Of a stretch of 64,000 nt of DNA, positions 56,221 to 64,000 are shown one piece after another. Position numbers and translations under genes: made by a program. Every line of letters starts with the position of its first letter. Within the stretch, counting starts at the first letter, position 1. The notes below the pieces were generated by a model, which was given only the letters and a program-made list of their open reading frames with translations, was not told where the DNA came from and did not search any database. This DNA is from Chrysopilus asiliformis (Eukaryota; Arthropoda; Insecta; Diptera; Rhagionidae), in NCBI GenBank assembly GCA_964034945.1, contig OZ035960.1, positions 112,150,824 to 112,214,823 on the forward strand. Reading direction: 5' to 3'.

Positions 56221-57688
56221 AAGTTTTGAAAAAGCTGACCAATTTGGGAAAAAATTAAAGTGCAAATATCCTTCCAAACTCAATATGGTTAAAATTTTCG
56301 TTATGTTTTATGGCAACCGTCACTAGAATTTCAAAAAAAACTTCCTGCTAAACTTTTATCCTGACTTAATCTCCAACACATTCTCCGGAAAACTAATTTA
56401 GTTATCAATTTTATAATTGGTGTGACTACTGTGATATTTGAATATCTCGAAACCTAAAATCTGGAAATCTCCTTATCCCAATTGTGTAATTTTTCAAAAA
56501 CATATGAAAACTGATAAGCGTTAATTCCAATTTCAATCAAAGCTGCCAATTAATAGGTGTTGAAGTACAAAATCGCTCATTTTCACCCTTAAAATCATTA
56601 AAATTGATTTTCCATTTAAGCGGCTTAGAATGATACTACAAATACATCCAACCCGGGGAAAAAATTTTATTAAGTGGAAAAAACTCAACAATGCTTTTTA
56701 TATGGAAATCATAAATCGATTGGCAACATGCTCAGAGCCTTCACAATGAATTTTCATCCCATATTTTCCTGTTATTGGAAGCATTATTGTGAAAAACATA
56801 CACCCTTTCCCTCAAAAAGTCATCATAAGGGGTTTTTTCAGTTTTGTATGTTTGAATATGAACTGTGGAAATTTATTTTGAAAAATGCATTCATAGCACT
56901 CTAGATTCTTATCATCATATGAATCCTTAAGTGGAACTCTTCTCTTTTTATTAATGTTCATAAATCCTATAGCTTTAAATCAATTCAAACAAAAGTTACT
57001 TTAATTTAAATTAATCGTTTTTCACCCCTGACCAAAAAAACACGTGAAAACATGTGAGTTTTCCAGAAAATTTCTAAATTCCATCACAAAATTCCATCAC
57101 ATTTCTGTTGAAATTGAATACCACGAAATTTGTTCTCACAAAATTAGCAGCAGAGTATCTGAAATACAGACAAACATCAGAGCCTTAACAATGAATTTTC
57201 ATCCCATATTTTTATGCTTAATTCGCACAGAATTCGGGGAAGCTACAAGTTATGCTGAAAAATAGGGACCTGAAAGTAAAATATTTCGAACAATTATCTA
57301 TTCAATTAAATTAAGTGTCTAATTAACATCAATCATTTGTAATATTCTGTTGTTGGAAGGGTTTTACACTTAAATTTCAAGGCTTAGGGATTATTCGGGA
57401 AGAGATGCTTGAAAAGTTCATAAACTTTTTCATTATCGTAACGAGGCGAATGAATGTTAAAAACATAATCCTTTCGCGAATTACTTGCAAAATTGGAAAC
57501 ACGTGCAAATTAAAAATGACGTGAAATTTTCAAAATTGACCTAAATTACTTGAAGACAGATTTCGAAAGATCATCATTGCGACTCAAAAATCACTTAGAA
57601 GCAATCATAAAATACGTAACACTTTTAGAGGGAAACTGAACTTTTAGAGGCAGTACTGAATTTCCTACAAAATATCGGGAAAAGATGT
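56221..57688. other. No recognised gene; 34-bp direct repeat
   Basis: CAGAGCCTTCACAATGAATT and the next bases (ending CATCCCATATTT) at 56733 recur with one change at 57178. Frames of 73-76 codons here read through these repeats. No gene was recognised. Confidence 0.5.
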
Positions 57689-57751
57689 AAGGAGGGGGTG
57701 AGGGGAGGATATATTGCAAACTTCAATATATCCTCCCCTCACCCCCTCCTT
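57689..57751. repeat. Perfect 28-bp hairpin
   Basis: Arms 57689-57716 (AAGGAGGGGGTGAGGGGAGG...) and 57724-57751 are exact reverse complements over all 28 bases, with a 7-base loop CAAACTT. The arms are purine-rich on one side. No target duplication or flanking transposon ends were seen. Confidence 0.9.
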
Positions 57752-58241
57752 GTTTGACAAACAAACGTGTCTGTAACAAACATTGGCTGAGGAATGAATT
57801 TTTAGAGAAGGAGAAAATCTATTTGCAGTTTTCCCGGAGAAATGCCCCATCCCTTTTTTGAAATTTGTGATTATATTGATACTGTTGGCCGGCCCTGATC
57901 AAATATCCGCTGGGGGCTGCCTCGTCCTCGAATGTTACTCAGGCAGCAGGTTTCGCATTTAAACTACGTTAGAATACCACCAAGTTTCAATAGAAAACCG
58001 GGCAAAAGGAAAAGGGGGCAACATTTTCTGGGGTTAGAGTTCAGAAACTATTGGGTCAGAAATTTTCGTAAAGGGCGGGATTTGTTATTTTGAAATCTCG
58101 ATTAATATTCCGTCAAAGATTCTATAGATAACAGGAGGGGAGATCTACTAGGTAGAGATGGAATTAGTTTGATTGGAATCAATCCGGAAAACCGGATAAA
58201 AATATCTGAAGAGATTTGGGAGACAACAGGGGATATATAAA
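57752..58241. other. No recognised gene
   Basis: Slightly GC-richer sequence. A partial third unit of the tandem below may begin near 58110 (TCTATAGATAACAGGAGGGG). Confidence 0.45.
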
Positions 58242-58463
58242 GGGGATATATAAAAGAATCTTCCTGATGTGGTGTTGAACACAACACAAAACATTTAAAC
58301 TCGATATCTCAAATGACGTAGAATCTAGCAGGGGAGGGTGTTTGAGAGTAAAGGTTCACAGGGGGGCAATATATGTAAGAACCTTCCTGACTTTGTACTG
58401 GACACAACACAAAAAGTTGAACTTGAGATCTCAAACCACGTAGAATCTAGCAGGGGAGGGGTT
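58242..58463 (+). repeat. Two-unit tandem repeat, period about 122 bp
   Basis: GATATATAAAAGAATCTTCC, ACACAACACAAAA, CTCAAATGACGTAGAATCTA and GCAGGGGAGGG at 58242-58338 are repeated with changes at 58361-58460. TTCCTGA starts lie at 58261 and 58383, 122 bp apart. The function is unknown. Confidence 0.7.
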
Positions 58464-60899
58464 GTGAAGTGATAGCGCAACGGGGTCAAAACGTCAGGCA
58501 ACCCAGTAAAAATTGATGCGTGAACATACATAAAAAAGAAAATACACGGGAGTCGAATGAGGAACTTTTCCCTTTTTGGAAGTCGATTAAAATAAATATA
58601 ATTTCAGTTTAACCACTAAATAATCAAGCACAATTATCTAAAGTGAATTTCAATTGATGTTCATTTTAAAATAGTGGGGAAAATTCCATTTAAGTGTTCT
58701 CACTTTGGTCACAAAATTACGTGATTTGCTGAAAACAAAATTCTCAGCAAAAAACATCAATGAAGAGCACCCTAAATGTGCCACGATAAGTTTATGTTGG
58801 ACATTATCCTTTTTAAATTGTGCAATGTATTTCGCAAATAGTGCAGTATATAAAAGATTCACATTTACCTTAAATCCTTTGGACCAACTGAAAATGGCTC
58901 GCTGCAGACTTAAATAGATACATTCCCGTATAGTTAAAAAAAAACAAACCGGTCCATTTAAACCGGGGTGAGAAATAGAAAATTGTTGAAAGGCGAAAGA
59001 GCCTCGTAGGCCTGTTTAGAGAAAGTTGGCTGAATGTGCAAGTGTTAATTGCAGCCGAAGCGAACTTTTTATATCCTACATTTGCTCTATTTCTTTTTTT
59101 TTTCAAAGATTTTTTTTAATTGCACTCTGTGCGGGTGTAGGTATGTGAAAAAAAAACTTTTCGTACACCGATTATCTGTTCTAAATTTCCCTGCATATAG
59201 GCTTTCATACAATCCTTTTTCCAGTTTTATTTTCCTTTATTTTATCACATTTTTTTTTGCATTCTTGTTCATTTCAATTCTGCAAAGCTCATTTCAATTA
59301 ATTGAATCTTTTGTTATTTTTAGAATTTAATTTTGGTGAGATAATACTTGCAATTCAGGAATTTCGCAAGCGTTTGCATTGGTGAGTGAACGGATTTTAG
59401 TCCTTGAGTTGAATTAAAATTGAAATTGGAAGGACATCCACATCGGAAATGGGCCAACAAATGCTTGCAGAACATTTAACAGTTTAGGAAGAGAAATCCT
59501 TGAGATAAAGATTATTTTCTTGCAAAAAAAAAATATGAATCTTGGAAAAATTAAATTATTTGCTTAGTGACTTCATCCAAAAGTACTTCAGCCAAATGTC
59601 CTCTTCCAGTCTCAATGATATTCGAATATGAAATTTTCTCAAGGACTTCTTCTTTTTCATTATATAGATTTTTTTCATTTATTCTGCTTTACTTTTGATC
59701 TTCAGACAATGCTCTCTTGCCTCTAAATATCCTTCACAAAATGAATCTTCAACCAAGAAGTTTTTTTTTTTGCGTTCTATTTCCAGAAGAGTAGGTACTT
59801 AAATAGTATCTTGAGATTTTAAGCAGCGATATTTTCGTAATGGAAAATTCTTATCGTCGACTAAAACTGATTATACTGTTTTGCTTGATTAGTCCTTTCT
59901 ATTTGGTTAACACTTCCAAATAAAAAGAACTTGTAAAAAAATCTAGTCATTTAATTATCTGGTCTTATAAATTTAAAGGATGTTTTATTGAGTTTAAAAA
60001 AGAACTGGATATCATATATGAATATGTGACCTTTTTAAACTAAGAAGAGCTTTGAAAATCAGTAGCATTTTATTGCGTATATGAAAGTGGAAATTAATTC
60101 AATTAATTCAAAATTTTCATCTAACTTTTAACTGTGAACGTGGGGTTTCACAGGCCCCTCGGTTGTCCCCTAACCTCGCAAGTCTGGTTATTATTTATTC
60201 GTTTAAGAATCTTCTGGACTCACGAATGAACCTGGAAATTCTGTTTGGAGGGATCCTTCTAATATCCAGAGACAAATCCCATACATATCAAATACACAAA
60301 GAATTGGAGAAACCGTAACTATCACGGCTGTGTAAACCTTCGACTCCGGCTCCTGAAATTTTAGAATACCCGAATCCAACTCCTGGAACCTTCTATACTT
60401 TCACACTAGATCGCGTCGCTCCATGCAATACCATAGCAAGAAAATTGGACGGCGTCACTATCGCTGTCTCGTTTTTACGTCAACCTTCAGGGAAGTCAGG
60501 GTGTCACAATAAAAAAAAAATAATAACAAAAATCTCAACAATTTTTTTTTGTTAAATTGATAAAACAATTGTTTGTAAAACATTCACTTTGGCAAATTAG
60601 GCATTGTTAATCTCACAACTGTTCTATTGATTTAACAAAACATCATTTGTAAGTTTATTTTTGTTAAAACAACAATTTTTTTGTTGAACAAAGATTTCCC
60701 TCCAAAAATATTTGTTCCAATTGACAATTTCTTTGTGTTAATTTAACAATGATTTTATCCATATGACCAATTTTTTCTCTGAGTGCAGCTTTTCGAATCA
60801 AATATGAATTTAATTATGGCATATTGTTGTATGTGGCACTCTGAATATGAATAAGATTTCTAGTTGTAGTCGACAAATTTTCTGCGACTTTGACTCTAA
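58464..60899. other. No recognised gene
   Basis: AT-rich. A GTTTCACAGGCCCCTCGG patch near 60147 and a TTTAACAA-rich stretch 60540-60780 ending in TTTTTTCTCTGAGTG, like the end of element F, are the only items of note. Confidence 0.5.
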
Positions 60900-61778
60900 G
60901 CGAGATGTCACACTGGCCATCAGGTGCTGCAGCTAACTGATGCCGACATCAGTTGCACATGTAAAGCTAGAATCTGAATCGTACGTCGTCGATGCGTCCG
61001 TCATGCGTCCGTCCGGTAGACAGTTTTATGCGGTGACAGTTGGGTACGGCAACGAATCACTTCTTCTTCACCTTTTTTGCATTTCTTCTATTAGTTTATC
61101 GTCGAAACAATTACTTTCAATTTGTTCCATACTTAAATTGCTTAAATCGTAACCAAACTTTTTTGCGAAATGACATTTCCGTGCGTTGCCGCATGTAAAA
61201 GTAGAAAGTCGACCTACTCTATGCGTTGCCGCATCGGACAAACGCATTATTACGGGAATACTCATAGCAGCCCGTTGATTTTACTTTGACCGCATCGAAC
61301 TGTCAACGTGACGGACTCATGGCGGACGCACGGACGTATGTTTCTGGTTCTAGCTTTATCCAATGGCGCATGGCACACTGCAAAAAATGCAGCTGCATGT
61401 CTGGGACACAGAGGTGACTTTTTTGAACTGACCTAAATGTAGCTGATATCAGGAACATGTCGGGTAGTTTCTAATGTCATTATTGTTAGATTAAATAAAA
61501 TAAAATGATAATTTTCAATATTTTTTTCGTCTAGCGGTAATAATTAAGGTAGCATGGCCACACTCTAGGTTATAGGCTCTCTACTTCATATAACGTTGAC
61601 TTTAAAATAATTACTAGTTGGGAAAGTTCTTCCTCGGAGTCCGACATTTTGACGTTTGAGGTCAGCTGATCCCAGTTCAGTGTGCCACGTCAACTGATTG
61701 AATCAGTTCCTGCAGCTACGCGACCTGATGTCGGGATCAGTCAGCTGGAGGAGCTGATGCGCCAGTGTGACATCTCCC
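60900..61778. mobile_element. 879-bp MITE, TAA target duplication, carrying a nested element
   Basis: The ends GCGAGATGTCACACTGGC and GCCAGTGTGACATCTCCC are inverted repeats (one mismatch), followed inward by further paired CATCAG/CAGCTGA words. TAA flanks it at 60897-60899 and 61779-61781. A second inverted-repeat element occupies 60964-61356, so the outer element itself is about 480 bp. Compared with surroundings it is GC-rich. Confidence 0.8.
60964..61356. mobile_element. 393-bp element nested in the outer MITE
   Basis: AAGCTAGAATCTGAATCGTA at the left pairs with the right end GGTTCTAGCTT and the inner words CGTCCG, ATGCGTCCG and TACGT in inverted order. TA flanks it (60962-60963 and 61357-61358). 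Repeated GCGTTGCCGCAT words occur inside. A TAA/TTA duplication with one change is also possible, so the superfamily is not settled. The minus-strand frame of 65 codons (61068-61265) lies inside it. Confidence 0.65.
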
Positions 61779-61787
61779 TAAAAATCA
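61779..61787. other. Spacer between two elements
   Basis: Nine bases (TAAAAATCA), of which the first three are the target duplication of the 879-bp MITE. Confidence 0.6.
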
Positions 61788-61891
61788 GTTTCACGAAACT
61801 TTTAGCGGTCGCTAAATCGAGTTAGTGGGCACTTTTTGCTTGAAATTCGCCCGCTAACTCGATTTAGTGGTCGCTAAAAATTTCGTGAAAC
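61788..61891. mobile_element. 104-bp foldback
   Basis: Arms 61788-61830 and 61849-61891 (43 bases each) pair with 5 mismatches around an 18-base loop. Ends begin GTTTCACGAAA. No clean target duplication was found. It sits 9 bases from the 879-bp MITE. Confidence 0.75.
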
Positions 61892-63185
61892 CCACCATTA
61901 AACGCTCCTGTGAAAATTTACCGATTCCGACTCCTAAAGTAATAATTTTGTCCCATTTATCAAATTCAATTTTTTCAAGCAGTAGTTTTCGATTCAGTCA
62001 AGTAGATTTGGCTATAATTTTCCACATAAATAACAAATTAATTAACCAATAAACAAATTAAACATAAAATTTTCATAAAATTTTCATACTTCAATGCTTT
62101 GGAAAAAAAAACAAAATAAATTACAATTAATTGATTTAGTATAAATATTTAATTTAAATCAACACAAATAATAAGAGATTTATTGATTTTGTAATTTTAT
62201 ATTATTTTAAGCTATCAATTAAAAATAACAACTATTTTAAATTTACAAAAAAATTAATCCTGTGCTGAATAATCTATTAAAAATTATTATTAATAATGAG
62301 TTTTGTTTTCATATATGTATATGAGTGTAGTATAATTAGCCCTAATTATGATTACTCTTATGGTTGGACAAGTGCACCGATTCCAGAATTTTCATTCGAT
62401 ATGTGATACAATTTACCACCTATAATGTAATTTATTTTGTCGCATGATTTGTAATATTCAATTAACACTGCACCATATGCCGTTATATGCAAAACCCGAA
62501 CATTTCATGTTTGTTTAATTCAAAATTCTCGTCTAGGATTCCATTGCAATTTGAGAAACATTAGGCCTTTACCTACACGTTTATGTTTCTTGCTTACAGT
62601 TTTGTTATTTTATGAGCACCACCTACATATGTTGGCCAGTGTGTTACTACCGTTCTGTTGATATTATGATCCAGTTGGATAAATGTTATCACAGCATAAA
62701 GTGATGGATCTCATCTTATGTGTAAAACTTCAAAGATAAATGAATACAAATGTGCGCCAACGATTAGGGCATGTGAAATCATATGTGGATCTGATTCGGT
62801 ATACTTAAGGATTGAGTGTCACGTGTGCACTCAGATCTTAATCGAGGTAAGCGAATGCATTATGCTCCTATGTATCTCACATGTTTCAGTGTTTAGATGT
62901 TTGTTTTTGCTCTTTTGGTCAGTGCTGATTATATCAAATAATTAATTCTAACTCCTAATCTACACTGCAGTCCGCACCGCATTGAAGATATGTTGAAATC
63001 AAATTTGTGGGATGGTAGATAAAGCCATACATTTAATTGGTTTTCTTATACCTGTATTTGTGCTTTTTTGTATTTCGCCAATATAAATTTTCCGACATTT
63101 TCTTGTTCCGCAGAAAATTTTGTGGGAAAATTATTTATTAAAAAAAAACTCAGATGATTTAATTGCCTTTTTTATAAAGATTGTA
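61892..63185. other. No recognised gene
   Basis: Very AT-rich (62030-62300 especially). The 75-codon frame 62718-62945 has Cys residues spaced irregularly and no recognised domain. Confidence 0.5.
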
Positions 63186-63697
63186 AAGGGTCTTTCAACA
63201 AGGACATAACAATTTTGTATTTTAATAAAAACGCACCCTAAAACTTTTTTTATAATCTGGCAATGCTAAAACGTCAGTCAAGGTTTACATTTTTATCATG
63301 GTGAAGTTAACGAACGAGCAACGTTTGGAAATTATTAAAACTTACTACCGAAATTCTGAGTCGGTGGTCGCAATCGTGTAATTTCGAGAAATGGTCCGGT
63401 CGAATGGCCACCTCGCTCATGCGATTTAACGCCGTTGGATTCTTTTTATGGGGTTATGTTGAGTCGTTGGTTTATGCCAACAAACCAACAACGTTAAAGG
63501 AGCTCAGGAACAATATCGAACGCGAAATTGCCAACGTTCCGGCCGCTATGTGTGGAAGAGTGGTGGAAAATTGGCTCCAAAGAATCAATCAGTAAACGTA
63601 CTCGCGGTGGCCATATGACTATACCTGGAATAAATTTCAACCCGATATCTCAATTATTCTGTGTTTTATGTAAATACAAAATTGTTGAAAGACCCGA
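63186..63697 (+). mobile_element. Mariner-like deletion derivative D, copy 2
   Basis: Bounded by TA at 63184-63185 and 63698-63699. The left end has GGGTCTTTCAACAAGGACAT as in copy 1. The right end lacks the AGGACATAACA part of the inverted repeat (11 bases missing) but keeps GGGTCTTTCAACA on the other strand. The internal deletion that removed most of the transposase is shared with copy 1, so both derive from the same deleted parent. Body about 512 bp. Confidence 0.85.
63298..63600 (+). pseudogene. Internally deleted transposase remnant (D copy 2)
   Basis: ATG at 63298 opens MVKLTNEQRLEIIKTYYRN, stopping at TAA (63379-63381). The C-terminal part is open from 63404 to 63595 in another frame and reads GFFLWGYVESLVYANKPTT, then ELRNNIEREIANVP, then RVVENWLQRINQ. 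A frame change between PPRSCDLTPLD and GFFLWGYV, together with the missing middle, makes it inactive. The retained segments are as in copy 1. Confidence 0.8.
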
Positions 63698-63814
63698 TAT
63701 AAGCCCAACAGATCGTGGGATATTACTTTGAAAAAAGTGAGTTTTGGGAAAATAATTTACAGTTTTCTGGGAAAATTCTGAGGGCTGGAATTTTTTTTTT
63801 CTTGATGTTATTTC
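63698..63814. other. No recognised feature
   Basis: Short AT-rich spacer. Confidence 0.5.
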
Positions 63815-64000
63815 TTTTGATAACATTAAAATATCAGTTGTGATCAACACAAAACTTTGCTCTGCAATCTTTAGTTTCGGAAAAAAAAATTGAAAAAAAA
63901 ATTGAAAAAAAAATATTTTTTCAAATATTTTGAGAACCGTTAGAGATACGCAAAAACCGTTAGAGTAAAAAAAGTAGCAAATTTTATTTCCTATAAATTT
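63815..64000 (-). mobile_element. Family B element, copy 9 (runs off the window)
   Basis: Minus-strand reading enters at the window edge and ends GCAGAGCAAAGTTTTGTGTT then GATCACAACTGATATTTTAA, the B 3' end. The rest of the element lies beyond position 64000. Confidence 0.7.

Noticed and set aside
61779..61891. Treating the 104-bp foldback as part of the 879-bp MITE
   Set aside because: The MITE has its own paired ends and TAA duplications at 60897-60899 and 61779-61781, which place the foldback outside it.

Overview
The window is a strongly AT-rich stretch of nuclear DNA from an animal, most likely an arthropod and probably an insect. This rests on the absence of bacterial-type gene packing, a dense and mostly decayed mixture of DNA transposons (mariner-like, Tc1-like, hAT-like, piggyBac-like, 3-bp-TSD MITEs) and retroposon-like repeats with GACA-rich tails, and GACAGACC/CTGTCTGTCCGT satellites. 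The species cannot be named from the sequence. I found no complete protein-coding gene, tRNA, rRNA, CRISPR array or bacterial element. The open frames are short. The two longest are read through satellites, and the rest have no domain I recognise. One weak candidate is a 41-codon first exon on the minus strand near 27.0-27.1 kb.

The structure is layers of mobile elements. Recurrent families, named here by letter, are: A, six copies of a modular element starting ACTAG and ending TATTAGTATGAT; B, about ten copies of an element running from TTTTTACTTTCCTCTGC to GTGTTGATCACAACTGATATTTT; C, three copies; D, two copies of an internally deleted mariner-like element; E, four copies; F, two copies with CACTC ends plus a fragment; J, two TTAA-flanked elements; K, L and M, short dispersed repeats each present two or three times.

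By region: 0-6 kb has K, a C-rich tract, F and L; 6-14 kb has A, the large GACAGACC array inside a B copy, a TTAA element, two B copies round a poly-G tract and a B copy split by a 232-bp foldback; 16-21 kb has a 462-bp MITE inside M, a Tc1-type MITE and C; 21-29 kb has a foldback, the best B copy, two A copies and a MITE inside E; 29-34 kb is almost featureless; 34-44 kb has A, B and C fragments, a foldback and a hAT element carrying a B copy and abutting an A copy; 44-52 kb has the CTGTCTGTCCGT array, C, a 121-bp hairpin MITE, F and a G-rich tract; 53-64 kb has B, two mariner deletion derivatives, E copies, a perfect 28-bp hairpin and an 879-bp MITE with another element nested in it.

The elements do not form a pathway. 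What is informative is their order of insertion. Target-site duplications were read directly at several loci, and paralogous empty sites inside the window confirm two insertions. Nothing here supports an undescribed functional system. The most interesting material is the group of short foldback/MITE families, the nested hAT, and the growth of satellites from the GACA tract inside dispersed repeats.
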